DNA of 64,000 nt, from NCBI RefSeq assembly GCF_000826065.2, contig NZ_LN623542.1, positions 342,715 through 406,714 on the forward strand. The letters run 5' to 3'. Made by a program: the position numbers and the translations under genes. The stretch is from Tessaracoccus massiliensis (GTDB taxonomy: Bacteria > Actinomycetota > Actinomycetes > Propionibacteriales > Propionibacteriaceae). Numbering within the stretch: position 1 is the stretch's first letter; the number at the start of each line of letters is the position of its first letter. The notes under the pieces were generated by a model that saw nothing but the letters and a program-made list of their open reading frames with translations, ran no database searches and had not been told where the DNA came from. Below are positions 17,883 to 27,972 of the stretch, in pieces.

Positions 17883-19073
17883 TTGGCGACACTAGCCAAG
17901 CGCAGGCAGCCGGTGCCGGCGGAGATCTGGGTGCTCGTCGCAGCGGCATTCCTGATCGCCCTGGGCTTCGGCATCGTGGCGCCGATCCTGCCCCAGTTCG
18001 CCCAGTCCTTCGACGTGGGCGTCATGGCCGCCTCCGCCATCGTGTCGGTGTTCGCCTTCGTCCGCCTGATCTTCGCGCCGGCCGGCGGCGCGCTCATCGG
18101 GAAGTTCGGCGAGCGGCGGATCTACCTGTGGGGCCTGGCGATCGTCGGCCTGTCCAGTGCACTGAGCGGCCTCGCCCCCGATTACTGGACGCTCCTGCTG
18201 TTCCGCGGCCTGGGCGGCATGGGCTCGGTCATGTTCACAGTCTCCTCCATGGGCCTGCTGGTGCGCCTCTCCCCGCCCGCACAGCGGGGGCGCACCGCGT
18301 CGCTGTACGGCTCGGCATTCCTGCTGGGCAACATCTTCGGCCCCATCCTCGGCTCCGCGCTGCAGGGTCTGGGCCTGCGCATCCCGTTCTTCATCTACGC
18401 CGCCGCCGTGTTCGCCTCGGTGCTGGTGGTGATGGTCTCCCTGCGCCGCGACACCGGCGCGCCCGCCGCCACCGGCCAGGCCCAGCCCAAGATGACGCTG
18501 CAGGAGGCCCTGGCGATGCCCTACTACCGGGCGTTGCTGATCACCGGCTTCGCGCATGGCTGGTCCAACTTCGGCGTCCGCATCGCCCTGCTCCCGCTGA
18601 TGGCGGCGTCGGTGCCGGCGATCGGTGCGCAGTCCGCGGGCATCGCTCTGACGCTGTTCGCGCTGGGCAACGCCGTCACTCAGCAGGCCACCGGGCGCCT
18701 CATCGACAGGCTGGGCCGGCGCCCGTTCCTCGTCGCCGGGCTGGGCCTGTCCGCGATGGTGACGCTGCCGTTCGGGTGGGCGGACAACCCCTGGTGGTTC
18801 TTCGCGCTCTCCCTCGCGGCCGGCGCGGGCGCTGCGTTCATCGCGCCCGCGTCGCAGGCGCTGTTGGCCGATCTCATCGGCTCCAACCGCAACGGCGGCC
18901 AGGCGCTGTCCACCTATTCCATGGCCACGGACCTGGGCTCCATCGCCGGCACGCTGCTGGCCGGCGCCATCGCCGACGCGCTGGGCTTCGGCTGGGCCTT
19001 CGCCGCCACCGCGTTCGTGCTGGCCGCCGCCATGGTGCCGTGGTTCTTCGTCAAGCGACGCCGGCGGGCCTGA
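17883..19073 (+). CDS. major facilitator superfamily transporter
   Basis: An inner-membrane secondary transporter, probably a drug or metabolite exporter; the substrate is not deducible. The 396 residues contain about twelve hydrophobic helices. The first helix region reads [14 protein letters not shown], and the conserved loop 2-3 motif appears as [16 protein letters not shown]; a related loop in the second half reads [16 protein letters not shown]. The start is TTG at 17883 with GGAGG five bases upstream; the mature frame begins [13 protein letters not shown]. The lipid-kinase gene follows after only two bases beyond the stop, so the two are likely co-transcribed. Confidence 0.88.
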   Translation: MATLAKRRQPVPAEIWVLVAAAFLIALGFGIVAPILPQFAQSFDVGVMAASAIVSVFAFVRLIFAPAGGALIGKFGERRIYLWGLAIVGLSSALSGLAPDYWTLLLFRGLGGMGSVMFTVSSMGLLVRLSPPAQRGRTASLYGSAFLLGNIFGPILGSALQGLGLRIPFFIYAAAVFASVLVVMVSLRRDTGAPAATGQAQPKMTLQEALAMPYYRALLITGFAHGWSNFGVRIALLPLMAASVPAIGAQSAGIALTLFALGNAVTQQATGRLIDRLGRRPFLVAGLGLSAMVTLPFGWADNPWWFFALSLAAGAGAAFIAPASQALLADLIGSNRNGGQALSTYSMATDLGSIAGTLLAGAIADALGFGWAFAATAFVLAAAMVPWFFVKRRRRA

Positions 19074-19075
19074 GC

Positions 19076-20005
19076 ATGCGCACCGCGGTAGTGGTCAACC
19101 CGGCGAGGGTGCACCGCGCAGCACGCTTCCGCGCCCTGGTCGACGGCGCACTCACCGCCCGCGGGTTACCGCCGGCCCGGTACCTGCCCACCACCGTCAC
19201 CGATCCCGGAGCCGGCCAGGCGGAGGCCGCGCTCGACAGCGGGGCCGAGCGCGTCCTGGTCGCCGGCGGCGACGGCACCGTGCGGATGGTGCTGGGCGCG
19301 CTCCGCGACACCGGCGTCCCCGTCGGCCTGATCCCCGCGGGCACCGGCAACCTGTTGGCCCGCAACCTCAGGCTGCCGCTGCGCCTGCGCCCCGCCGTCG
19401 AGAACGCGCTCGACGGCGCGCCCCGGCGGCTCGACCTCATCCGCTACACCGATCTGGACGCCGACGCCCAGGGGTACGCGGCGGTCATGGCAGGCGTCGG
19501 CGCCGATGCCGCCGTGATCGCGGACGCCTCGCAGCGGCTCAAGTGCTTCGGCCGCCTCGGCTACGTGCTGGCCGGGCTGCGCCACTTCCGGGCGCGCCCC
19601 GTACCCACCAGGGTCGCGGTGGACGGCGACGCGCTCGCCCGCGACGCCTCCCTCGTGGCAGTGGGCAACCTGGGCGAACTCACCCGCGGCGTGCCGCTGT
19701 TCCCCCACGCCGCGGGCTCCGACGGCCTGCTGGACGTGCTGGTCGCCTCACCGCGCCACGCCGGCGACGTGCTGCGCATGGTGGCCGGCGTGCTGCTGCG
19801 CACCCGCAGCGAGCCGCGGGTGGACCGGCGCACGGGTCGCGACATCGTCATCCACAGCGCCCGGCCGGTGCCGTGCCAGGCCGACGGCGACGCGCTGGGC
19901 GACGTCAGCGCGCTGCGGCTGGAGGTGGTCTCTGGAGCGGCGCAGGTGGTTCAGCCGGCGTCGGGCACGCCGAGTCCGTCGACCCAGGAGGCCGCGGCCT
20001 CGTAG
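19076..20005 (+). CDS. diacylglycerol kinase-like lipid kinase (DagK/YegS family)
   Basis: Phosphorylates a lipid alcohol, most likely diacylglycerol, with ATP at the membrane. The 309 residues show the N-terminal VVVNPARV, the nucleotide-binding GGDGT at 64-68, and PAGTGNLLARNLRLP, then a beta-rich C-terminal domain. ATG at 19076 is two bases after the MFS stop. The last 55 bases overlap the 3' end of pheA on the other strand. A role in phospholipid recycling or mannoside lipid synthesis is typical for actinobacterial members but is inferred only from the family. Confidence 0.88.
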   Translation: MRTAVVVNPARVHRAARFRALVDGALTARGLPPARYLPTTVTDPGAGQAEAALDSGAERVLVAGGDGTVRMVLGALRDTGVPVGLIPAGTGNLLARNLRLPLRLRPAVENALDGAPRRLDLIRYTDLDADAQGYAAVMAGVGADAAVIADASQRLKCFGRLGYVLAGLRHFRARPVPTRVAVDGDALARDASLVAVGNLGELTRGVPLFPHAAGSDGLLDVLVASPRHAGDVLRMVAGVLLRTRSEPRVDRRTGRDIVIHSARPVPCQADGDALGDVSALRLEVVSGAAQVVQPASGTPSPSTQEAAAS

Positions 20006-20865
20006 GAGTCGTCGGTGAAACCGTCGCCGATCTTCGGGCGGGCCTGATCCGCGCGGGGATAGGACCCCAGGAAGTGGACCCGCGGGCAGACGCGGTGCAG
20101 GCCGGCGAGCGCCTCCGCGACGCGCCGGTCGTGCAGGTGGCCCTCCACGTCGATGGAGAAGCAGTAGGAGCCCAGCGTGGTCTTCGTGGGCCGCGACTCG
20201 ATGCGCGTGAGGTTCACGCCCCGCACCGCGAACTGTTCGAGGATCTCCAGCAGCGCACCCGAGTGGTCCTCGCGCATGTACGCCACCAGGGTGGTCTTGT
20301 CAGCGCCCGTGCGCTCCGGGACGGCGCCGGCCCTGCCCACCTCGACGAAGCGGGTCACCGCACCGGGATTGTCCTCGATGGCGTAGGCGAGTTCCGTCAG
20401 GCCGTAGGTCTCCCCCGCCACGCGGGCGCACACGGCCGCGTCGTAGTGCGACTCCGGGCGCGCGACCTCCGCGGCCGCACCCGCCGTCGATCCGGCCTCG
20501 GTGACAGTGGCCCGGGGCACCATCTCGGCCAACCAGTAGCGGCACTGCGCGGCGGCGTGCCCGTGGGTGAGCACCTCGCGCACATCCTCCAACCGCGTGC
20601 CCTCGCGCACGTAGAGCCCGAACTCGACGGCCACGACGATCTCGCCGCGGATCGCGAGCGGCTCGCCGGCGATGAGCTCGTCGAGCGTGGCCGAGACCCC
20701 GCCCTCCACCGAGTTCTCGATGGGGACGACGGCGCCGCTGATCTCGCCGCGGCGCACGGCCTCGAGGGCCTCACGCACGCTGGAGAACGCGACGGCGTCC
20801 TCATCGGTGATCGTGCGCAACGCCTGATGGGTGAACGTCCCCGCGGGACCGAAGTATCCGAGCAC
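19951..20865 (-). CDS. pheA: prephenate dehydratase
   Basis: Converts prephenate to phenylpyruvate in phenylalanine synthesis, in the cytoplasm. The 304 residues contain the catalytic domain (GYFGPAGTFTHQA at the start, PIENSVEGGVSATLDEL near 49-64, TRF at 171-173) and a C-terminal ACT domain with GALLEILEQFAVRGVNLTRI and ESRP at 223-226, the phenylalanine feedback site. No chorismate mutase domain is fused. The start is GTG at 20863-20865. Its 3' end overlaps the lipid-kinase gene by 55 bases, tail to tail. Its position beside an ESX locus may be conserved in related genomes, which I cannot test. Confidence 0.95.
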   Translation of the reverse strand: MLGYFGPAGTFTHQALRTITDEDAVAFSSVREALEAVRRGEISGAVVPIENSVEGGVSATLDELIAGEPLAIRGEIVVAVEFGLYVREGTRLEDVREVLTHGHAAAQCRYWLAEMVPRATVTEAGSTAGAAAEVARPESHYDAAVCARVAGETYGLTELAYAIEDNPGAVTRFVEVGRAGAVPERTGADKTTLVAYMREDHSGALLEILEQFAVRGVNLTRIESRPTKTTLGSYCFSIDVEGHLHDRRVAEALAGLHRVCPRVHFLGSYPRADQARPKIGDGFTDDSYEAAASWVDGLGVPDAG

Positions 20866-20944
20866 GGATCCATCATGACACCTGGGGCGGCCTCCGCTCT
20901 GCGGGCACTCGGTCGATGGACCCGGACGCGACTAATCTGTGGCC

Positions 20945-22252
20945 ATGAAGCGAAACCTCTGGCGCAGCACCGCGGGCATGCTGGCGGTGGGCCTGCTGCT
21001 GAACACCACCGCGGCGGGCGCGTTCGCGGAGGAGGGCCCCGTGGGCATCGGCGAGGCGTTCGCCGCCACCCGCTGCGAGGCACGCCAGGCCACGCAGCAG
21101 GCCCAGATGCTCGATGCGTGGCACCTGGACCGCCTCCACATGGAGGACGTGTGGCAGTTGGCCACCGGCGAGGGAGTCACCGTCGCCGTGATCGACACGG
21201 GCGTCAGCACGGCGGGGAGCCTCTACTTCGGCAACCGGGTGGAGGCCTACGATTTCGTGGGCATCTCTGAGGATGAGCGCAACAAGCAGGCGAAGGTGGA
21301 CTGCATGCACGGCACGTTCGTCACGTCCCTGCTGGCCGCCGGCCGGCGCGACGACGGCGGCGCGGTGCATTCGCTGACCAACTTCGCCGGCATCGCCCCA
21401 GGCGTCAAGGTGCTGGCCTACCGCGCGTTGGCCAACTCCACCGTCGAGGCGAAGGAGGGCGAGCAGCCTCCGCCGCCGGCATCGCTGATCCCGGTGGTGC
21501 ACTCCATTGACGCCGCCATCGAGGCGGAGGTCGACATCATCAACCTCTCGCTGGTCGTGCAGAGCGACGCCCCGGATTTCGATGACTTCGAAAACGCCGT
21601 CTACCGGGCCCAGGAGCGGGGCATCATCATCGTCGCCGCCGCGGGCAACAACACGGACAATATCGGCGCCCTGTTCCCCGCCTCGTTCCCCGGAGTGATC
21701 ACCGTGGGGATGAGCACCGACGCGGAGGCGGCCCATCCCATGAGCTACGCCTGGTCGCCGGTCACCGTGGGCGCGCCCGGGGCCCAGGTCGTCGGGTTGG
21801 CGCCCTCCATGCCTGACCGCGAGGCGACCACCGCCAACCAGGCCTTCCACCAGGACACCGGGACCTCGTTCGCCGCGCCCATCGTCAGCGGCGTGATCGC
21901 CCTGATGCTGGAGTACGACGCGAAGCTGGGCCGCGAGCGCGCCACCCCCGAGCAGATCATCGCCCGGCTGAAGGCGACGGCTGACCCGCCGCCGGCCACC
22001 GCTCCTGACCCCCAGCTCGGCTGGGGCATCGTCAACCCTATGCGCGCCCTGATGGACACCCGCCCGGCGCCCATGGCGAGCGAGGCCGCGGAGTTCACGC
22101 CGCCGCCCGCACCGCCGCCCGAGCCTGAGCCCGTCGACGCCCGCATGCCGGCGCTGGGGCTCGGCGTCGCCGTCGGTAGCGTGCTGGTGGTGGGCATCGG
22201 CCTGGTCGCGGCTATCGCGATCCCCGCGGCCACCCGCCGCCCCGGTCCCTGA
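20945..22252 (+). CDS. mycP: type VII secretion mycosin, subtilisin-like serine protease
   Basis: A membrane-anchored extracytoplasmic protease of the ESX system that processes substrates and stabilises the channel. The 435 residues have a Sec signal (positively charged start, hydrophobic 9-28, AFAEE cut region), a subtilase domain with Asp in VIDTGV near 83, His in MHGTFV near 122 and Ser in GTSFAAP near 308, a Pro/Glu-rich linker, and a C-terminal helix near 400-425 followed by RRP. ATG at 20945 was chosen; GTG at 20939 is also possible. TAATCT lies a few bases upstream, so the transcript may be nearly leaderless. It converges with eccC. Confidence 0.92.
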   Translation: MKRNLWRSTAGMLAVGLLLNTTAAGAFAEEGPVGIGEAFAATRCEARQATQQAQMLDAWHLDRLHMEDVWQLATGEGVTVAVIDTGVSTAGSLYFGNRVEAYDFVGISEDERNKQAKVDCMHGTFVTSLLAAGRRDDGGAVHSLTNFAGIAPGVKVLAYRALANSTVEAKEGEQPPPPASLIPVVHSIDAAIEAEVDIINLSLVVQSDAPDFDDFENAVYRAQERGIIIVAAAGNNTDNIGALFPASFPGVITVGMSTDAEAAHPMSYAWSPVTVGAPGAQVVGLAPSMPDREATTANQAFHQDTGTSFAAPIVSGVIALMLEYDAKLGRERATPEQIIARLKATADPPPATAPDPQLGWGIVNPMRALMDTRPAPMASEAAEFTPPPAPPPEPEPVDARMPALGLGVAVGSVLVVGIGLVAAIAIPAATRRPGP

Positions 22253-22267
22253 GCGTCGCTGGCGTCT

Positions 22268-22304
22268 GGTCCCTGAGCGTCGCGCCGGGCGACGCTCAGG
22301 GACC
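22268..22304. terminator. bidirectional terminator between mycP and eccC, made of repeat sequence
   Basis: A perfect 16-base stem (GGTCCCTGAGCGTCGC and its complement) closes on a 5-base loop. A third, direct copy of the same 16 bases lies at 22244-22259, over the mycP stop. The arms are the start of repeat family 2. Confidence 0.75.
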
Positions 22305-22306
22305 CG

Positions 22307-25300
22307 TCACTCCTCCGTCTTCGGCAGGTGGGCGGTCTGGATGAGGCCCTTGAACGTGCGGGTGATCAGCGTGCCGCGGCCGGCAGGCATCGGCGTGCCG
22401 GTGACGTCGCCGTAGAGCTTGCCCTCGTCCTTGTTGCCGCTCATGACCAGCGCCGGGTTGACCGAGTCCTTCATCTTGGTGATGAGCGGATCGCCGAACA
22501 CGGCGCGGCTGACTCCGCCGAAGGCGCGGGTCATGATGATGTGCAGGCCGATGTCGCCGGCCTGGTTGATCAGGTCCGAGAACACGGCCATCGGGTTGCC
22601 AGACTGCGTGGCCACCAGCTCGTAGTCGTCGACGATGATGAACACCTCGGAGCCGGTCCACCAGGAGCGGTCGCGCAGCTGCTGCTGCGTCACATCCGGG
22701 CCTGGGAGGCGGGCCCGCACGGCCTCCGCCGTCTGCTGCAGCATGGGCGTTGCGGCAGATGCGGACGGGTAGTAGCCGATGAGATGTTCGGTCTCCACCT
22801 CGCCCAGCAGGGAACGGCGGTAGTCGACGATCATGATCTTGGCTTCCTTCGGCGTGAACCGCGTGGTGATGCCCTTCAGGATCAGGCGCAGTAGGTTCGA
22901 CTTGCCGGATTCGGGCGCGCCGAACGCGACGAAGTGCGGCTCGGTCATCGTCTCGAAGAACACCGGCGACAGCTCGAGCTCGTCGATGGCGTACGGGATG
23001 CGACGGTCCTGCGTGTCGTGCGTGATCGCCGGCAGCTCGGTGATGTCCAGGCTCTCCGGCAGCATGCGCACCTCGGCGGCGCGCGGCCCCTTCCACGCCC
23101 GGTTGACCGCCTCGATGAAGTTCCTCTGACCGGCGGAGACGTCGTCGGCGTTCTCCACACCGTCGACGCGGGGCAGGCCGACGAGGGCGTGCAGCCCGCC
23201 TGCGGTGATGGAGCGGCCGGGGCGGCCCGCGGGGATGGCGCCCTGGAGTTTCCGGTCGATCTCCGAGTCGAACGCGTCACCGAGCTTCAGCTCGATGCGG
23301 GACTGGAGTGCGTCCTTCGTGGCCGCGCGGATCTCCATCCACTTCGAGGCGCTGACCCACACGTGGATGCCGAAGCCGAGGCCACCGTTGGCGAGGGTCT
23401 GGATCTGCGGTTCGAGGTTCTCGAACTCGCTCTTGAGGGTGGCCCAGCCGTCGATGATGAGGAACACGTCGGTGGGAAACCGGTCCGCAGGGATGCTGCC
23501 GTCGCGGCGGCCCTGGCGGTACGTGGTCATCGAGTCGATGCCCAACTCGGCGAACTGGACTTCCCGCGCGGAGCGCAGCGACATCACTTCGGCCACCGTG
23601 CGCCGCACCCGGTCGACGTCGAGGCGGCCGGTGACCGAGCCGATGTGGGCGAGGTCGCGCATGGAGGTGAGGGCGCCGCCACCGAAGTCGAGGATGTAGA
23701 AGCCCACCTCCTGCGGCGTGTGGGTCAGCGCCAGGCCTGCGATGCCGGCGCGCAGCGCCATCGACTTGCCGGACTGCGGACCGCCGGCGACGCCGAGGTT
23801 ACCGCCGGAGCCGGCGAAGTCGATCCACCACGGGTCGCGGCGCTGCTGCCGCGGCTTGTCGATGAGGCCGACGGGGGCCTTGAGCGTGGAATGCACCTTC
23901 GGGTCCGCGGCCTGCAACCCTCGGCCCTCCGTCTCGGCGAGCCCGCCGAGCAGCTGATCCATGGTGGGCGGATCGTCGAGAGGCGGCAGCCACACCTTGT
24001 GGGCGGGCCAGCCGTGGCCCTGCAGCCTGCCCACGGAGATCGTCAGCAGGGTCTCGTCCTCGTCCTGATCCTCGTCCTCCACCTCTGGGGCCTCTTCGAC
24101 GACGGGCTCGTCTCCCGCGGCAGGCTCAGGCTCAGGTTCCGGCTCGGGCGGCAGGACGGGCATGACGTAATCGGCGGTGAACTCCAGCACCGGCGGGGTC
24201 CAGGTCTTGGGTTCGATGACCAGGTCGTCGAGCGGGCTGTGCTGCTGCGGCGCCACCGGCTCCGAGGTGCCGTGCCACGGGCCGGAGACGTAGGCCGCCT
24301 TGAAGCGGGTCATACCGGTGGTGTCGTACTTGAGGTAGCCGTTGCCGGGCGGCGTCGGCAGTTCGTAGGCGTCCGGCACACCGATCACGGTGCGCGACTC
24401 CGCGGGCGAGAAGGTACGCAGCGCGATGCGGTAGCTGAGGAAGGTGTCCAGGCCGCGCAGCTTGTTCTCCTCGAGTCGCTGCGAGGCGAGCAACTGGTGC
24501 ACGGCGATGGAGCGGCCCACGCGGCCGATCTGCACGAACAGGTCGATGAACTCCGGGCGGGCGGACAGCAGCTCGGAGAACTCGTCGACCACGATGAACA
24601 GGCTGGGCATCGGCGGGATGTCGGCGCCGTTCTGGCGGGCGGTCTCGTAGTCCTCCCAGTTCTTGAAGTTGCCCGCGGCGCGCAGCACCTCCATGCGTCG
24701 GTCTAGCTCGCCGCCGATGGCGTCCTGCATGCGGTCGACGAGGCCGAGCTCGCCCTCGAGGTTGGTGATGACGGCCGAGACGTGCGGCAGGTGCTCCAGG
24801 CCGAGGAACGTGGCGCCGCCCTTGAAGTCGACCAGGATGAAGTTGAGCTGCTCCGTCGAGTGCGTCATCGCCAGGCCCAGCACCAGGGTGCGCAGGAACT
24901 CGGACTTACCGGAACCGGTGGCGCCGATGCAGATGCCGTGGGGGCCCATGCCGCCCTGCGCGGACTCCTTGATGTCGAGCTCGACGGGGCTGCCGTCGTC
25001 GGCGGTGCCGAAGGGGATGCGCAGATGCTGCCGCAGCGGGCGGGGTCGCCAGGCGACCCTGGGGTCGAGCGTCAAAGGGTCGCCCACGCCGAGCATCGCC
25101 GGGTAGTCCTTCGGCGGCTCGAAGACCACCTCGGCCGGCCCGCCGTCCTCCTCCTCCGCCCCGGCGGCCAGTTCGGGCATGCGGTACGGCGACATCGCGC
25201 GCGCCAGCATCTCGCAGTAGACCACCGGCACCTCGTCCGGACGGCCGAACGGGGTCTGGGCGTGGGGGGTGCGGGTGGTGCGGCGGTGCAGCACGATGGT

Positions 25301-26383
25301 CTCATCACGCACCTCGAACACCGCCACGCCCAGTTCGAGCGCGCGCGGCAGTTCCCTGTTGCCGGTGACCTCGATGGTCACGGCCTTGGTGTTGGGCGTG
25401 ACGAACTGCTGCGGCGAGACGCCCTCGACGCCGTCGGAGACGATCACGGCCAGCGACGGCGGGTTGTCGCTGCCCTGCGCCGAGGTCGCCATCTGGGACA
25501 GCTCCCCGGCTGCGGTGGCGAACATGCGCACCGGGCCCACGCCGTCCTCCTCGGTGGGGTGCTGCAGGTGCGGCAGCCACTTGACCCATTCCCACGACGC
25601 CTGCTGGGCCTGGGTGGCGGCCACCATCAGCGACACGTCGGTGGGCGCGTGCCAGGCCACGAGCTGCGCCACCATGGAGCGGGCCAGCGCGCGGCAGGCC
25701 TCCTCGTCGCCCACCAACTGGATGGCGCGGAAACCCCGCAGGTCCACCGCCAGCGGCACGGACTGGATCACGCGGTGCGTGCGGATGAAGCGACGCAGCG
25801 CGCCCGTGGTCAGCGGCTCGAGGTCCTCGATCGGCTGGGACTCCGGCGGCGTGATCCGCTTGGCGGACTGCTGGCGCCCCACGGAGACGCGGACGGAGCC
25901 GAAGTCCTCAGCATCGGGGCGGCGCTCCCACATGCGCATGCCGCCCACGACCGTCCACAGCGTGTCGGGGGCGGGGTGGCGGTAGGCGACGGATTCGCGC
26001 TGCTCGTCGGCCGTCTTCGCGAAGTTCTTGCGCACCTGGGCCAGGTAGCGGAAGTAGTCGCGACGGTTGGCGTCGAGCTGGGCGGACTGGTCGTCGTTCT
26101 GGCGGCCCACCTGGGAGAGCATCATGCCCATCATGGACACGGCGTACAGGCCGCCGATGACGCCGCCCAACGCGCCGCGGCCACCGCCGCCACCGCCCAT
26201 GTTCATCATCATCAGACCCATGGCCAGGCCGCCGGCCACCATCGGCAGCATGCGCAGCAGGTTGCCGAAGGGTTTGGACGCCGCCGGGGGTGGGATCTCC
26301 GGCGGCGATTCGAGCAGCAGGTCCCCGCGTGGCATCGCCGGAGGCGAGACCCGCTTCGGCCTGTGGAACAAGATGTGGCCCAT
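22307..26383 (-). CDS. eccC: type VII secretion ATPase EccC with three FtsK/SpoIIIE domains
   Basis: The motor of the ESX secretion machine; it recruits WXG100 substrates and drives export at the membrane. The 1358 residues begin with a basic stretch and two helices (about 43-95, Gly/Met-rich), then three nucleotide-binding domains. Walker A motifs are GATGSGKS near 485, GGPQSGKS near 868 and GAPESGKS near 1158. The first domain has a normal Walker B ending VVDEFSELL; the second reads LIIDGWATL, with Gly in place of the usual acidic residue, as expected for regulatory domains; the third reads FIIVDDYEL. EccCa and EccCb are one chain here. It is divergent from eccD across 70 bases. Confidence 0.96.
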   Translation of the reverse strand: MGHILFHRPKRVSPPAMPRGDLLLESPPEIPPPAASKPFGNLLRMLPMVAGGLAMGLMMMNMGGGGGGRGALGGVIGGLYAVSMMGMMLSQVGRQNDDQSAQLDANRRDYFRYLAQVRKNFAKTADEQRESVAYRHPAPDTLWTVVGGMRMWERRPDAEDFGSVRVSVGRQQSAKRITPPESQPIEDLEPLTTGALRRFIRTHRVIQSVPLAVDLRGFRAIQLVGDEEACRALARSMVAQLVAWHAPTDVSLMVAATQAQQASWEWVKWLPHLQHPTEEDGVGPVRMFATAAGELSQMATSAQGSDNPPSLAVIVSDGVEGVSPQQFVTPNTKAVTIEVTGNRELPRALELGVAVFEVRDETIVLHRRTTRTPHAQTPFGRPDEVPVVYCEMLARAMSPYRMPELAAGAEEEDGGPAEVVFEPPKDYPAMLGVGDPLTLDPRVAWRPRPLRQHLRIPFGTADDGSPVELDIKESAQGGMGPHGICIGATGSGKSEFLRTLVLGLAMTHSTEQLNFILVDFKGGATFLGLEHLPHVSAVITNLEGELGLVDRMQDAIGGELDRRMEVLRAAGNFKNWEDYETARQNGADIPPMPSLFIVVDEFSELLSARPEFIDLFVQIGRVGRSIAVHQLLASQRLEENKLRGLDTFLSYRIALRTFSPAESRTVIGVPDAYELPTPPGNGYLKYDTTGMTRFKAAYVSGPWHGTSEPVAPQQHSPLDDLVIEPKTWTPPVLEFTADYVMPVLPPEPEPEPEPAAGDEPVVEEAPEVEDEDQDEDETLLTISVGRLQGHGWPAHKVWLPPLDDPPTMDQLLGGLAETEGRGLQAADPKVHSTLKAPVGLIDKPRQQRRDPWWIDFAGSGGNLGVAGGPQSGKSMALRAGIAGLALTHTPQEVGFYILDFGGGALTSMRDLAHIGSVTGRLDVDRVRRTVAEVMSLRSAREVQFAELGIDSMTTYRQGRRDGSIPADRFPTDVFLIIDGWATLKSEFENLEPQIQTLANGGLGFGIHVWVSASKWMEIRAATKDALQSRIELKLGDAFDSEIDRKLQGAIPAGRPGRSITAGGLHALVGLPRVDGVENADDVSAGQRNFIEAVNRAWKGPRAAEVRMLPESLDITELPAITHDTQDRRIPYAIDELELSPVFFETMTEPHFVAFGAPESGKSNLLRLILKGITTRFTPKEAKIMIVDYRRSLLGEVETEHLIGYYPSASAATPMLQQTAEAVRARLPGPDVTQQQLRDRSWWTGSEVFIIVDDYELVATQSGNPMAVFSDLINQAGDIGLHIIMTRAFGGVSRAVFGDPLITKMKDSVNPALVMSGNKDEGKLYGDVTGTPMPAGRGTLITRTFKGLIQTAHLPKTEE

Positions 26384-26453
26384 GAGCGCCTAACTTAACC
26401 GACAACCGGGGCAGGCGACACAGTTGCGCCCTTCGCCGGTTAAGGTATCGGTC

Positions 26454-27884
26454 GTGAGTACACAGGCCGAGGAAGATCTCTCGCGCGTCACTGTCATTTC
26501 GAGCAGCCGTCGCGTCGATCTCGCGCTGCCCGGATCCGTGTCGCTCAGCGAGCTGCTGCCCAGCATTCTGCGCTTCTCCGGGCTGGAGGCGAACAACCCC
26601 ACCGACGCGGTCAACGCCTGGGTGCTGCAACGCTTCGGCTCAGACCCGTTCGACCTGTACACCCCCGTCAACAAGCTCGGTATCCGCGACGGCGAGACGC
26701 TCCACCTGAGGCAGCGGGAGAACGCCATCCCCGACGCAGCGTTCGATGATGTCGTCGACGCCGTGGCCGGCGCCACCAACTCCCGCCCCAGCTGGCAGGC
26801 GAAGCACTCGCAGCGCCTGGGCCTCACCCTGATGCTGCTGGCGCTGATCGGCATGCCGCTGCTGATCATCCTGGGGCAGCCGCCGATCGACATCAACAAG
26901 GCCCGCTTCGACCCATCGCTGCGCATCCCGATGGGGCTCGCCGTCGGCGTCACCGGCTTCCTCAGCTTCGCCGCCGCCATCGGCTCCATCGCCCTGGCCC
27001 GCGCCGCCCGCGAGAAGCAGACGGCCGCGGCTCTGGCCTGGGGCAGCGTCGCGTTGGCGGGCATCACCGGCTGGTTCCTGCCCGATCCCATCTCAGATCT
27101 GGTGCCGCTGCCGGTGCGCATCATCATGGCCGCCAGCTTCGTCCTGATCACGGCGGCAGCCTGCGCGCTCGCTGCCCGCGTCCACCCCATGCACCTGTTC
27201 AGCACGGCACTGGCCGCGCTCCTCGTGGTGGCCGGGTCCAGTTTCATGCTGCTGTTCCCCGACAGCGACGTGGAGGTCGCCGCCATCGCGTTGACGATCA
27301 TCTCGTTCCTGACCACCTACCTGCCGACGCTGTCCTACCGCATCGCGGGCATCGCCCTGCCCAACCTCCCCACCACCTCGGAGGGGATCCTGGCCGACGA
27401 GACCCCGGTGCAGTCCGATATCGTCAAGCGCGCGCTCTTCGCCGACCGCCTGCTGGGCGCCATGCTCTCGGCGCTGTCCGCGGTCGCGGTGCTGGGCGCC
27501 TTCGTGGTGATCACCCAGAGCACGCTCTGGTCGACGATGCTGGTGCTGTGCATCGGGTTCGCCTTCCTGCTGCGGGCCCGCGCCTTCGTCGGCTTCACCC
27601 AGCGCCTGGCGCTGATGCTGGGCGGCGCGATCATCGTCGTGCTCGGCCTCCTGGCCATCGCGTCGAGCCAGGTGGGCTCGCTCGCAGGCATGGTGATCCT
27701 CTTCGTGGCCGCGCTGCTGCTGACCTACATCTTCGCCCACTACTCCGCCGCCCTCTACAACCGCATCCTCGCCCCCACCTGGGGTCGCTGGGGTGACGTC
27801 CTCGAGTGGCTCGCGATCATCGGCATCATCCCCGCCCTGCTGGGCGTGTTGAACCTGTACTCGTACTTCAGCTCGCTCCTCTGA
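26454..27884 (+). CDS. eccD: type VII secretion integral membrane protein EccD
   Basis: Forms the large membrane vestibule of the ESX complex. Residues 1-85 are a ubiquitin-like (YukD-type) domain starting LSRVTVISSSRRVDLALPGS; about eleven hydrophobic helices follow from near 120 to the end, matching EccD. GTG at 26454 gives 476 residues and begins right before the ubiquitin fold; a TTG at 26424 would add ten residues. No strong ribosome-binding site is seen for either. It is divergent from eccC and converges with the 27973 gene across a family-2 repeat. Confidence 0.92.
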   Translation: MSTQAEEDLSRVTVISSSRRVDLALPGSVSLSELLPSILRFSGLEANNPTDAVNAWVLQRFGSDPFDLYTPVNKLGIRDGETLHLRQRENAIPDAAFDDVVDAVAGATNSRPSWQAKHSQRLGLTLMLLALIGMPLLIILGQPPIDINKARFDPSLRIPMGLAVGVTGFLSFAAAIGSIALARAAREKQTAAALAWGSVALAGITGWFLPDPISDLVPLPVRIIMAASFVLITAAACALAARVHPMHLFSTALAALLVVAGSSFMLLFPDSDVEVAAIALTIISFLTTYLPTLSYRIAGIALPNLPTTSEGILADETPVQSDIVKRALFADRLLGAMLSALSAVAVLGAFVVITQSTLWSTMLVLCIGFAFLLRARAFVGFTQRLALMLGGAIIVVLGLLAIASSQVGSLAGMVILFVAALLLTYIFAHYSAALYNRILAPTWGRWGDVLEWLAIIGIIPALLGVLNLYSYFSSLL

Positions 27885-27892
27885 CCCCATGT

Positions 27893-27947
27893 GGTCCCTG
27901 AGCGTGCCCCGCGACGAAGGAGCCGGGCACGACGAAGGGCCCCCGCA
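27893..27947. repeat. family-2 interspersed repeat
   Basis: It begins GGTCCCTGAGCG, contains GTGCCC...GGGCAC arms, and ends GACGAAGGGCCCCCGCAG. The ending is nearly identical to the copies at 38129-38213 and 46207-46299. It lies between the converging eccD and 27973 genes. Confidence 0.6.
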
Positions 27948-27972
27948 GCCTGTCTGCTGGCGCAACCACCGG

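Noticed and set aside
22934-24706. 590-codon open frame opposite eccC
   Set aside because: A mirror of the eccC codon pattern, with His/Arg/Gly-rich composition and no start signal.
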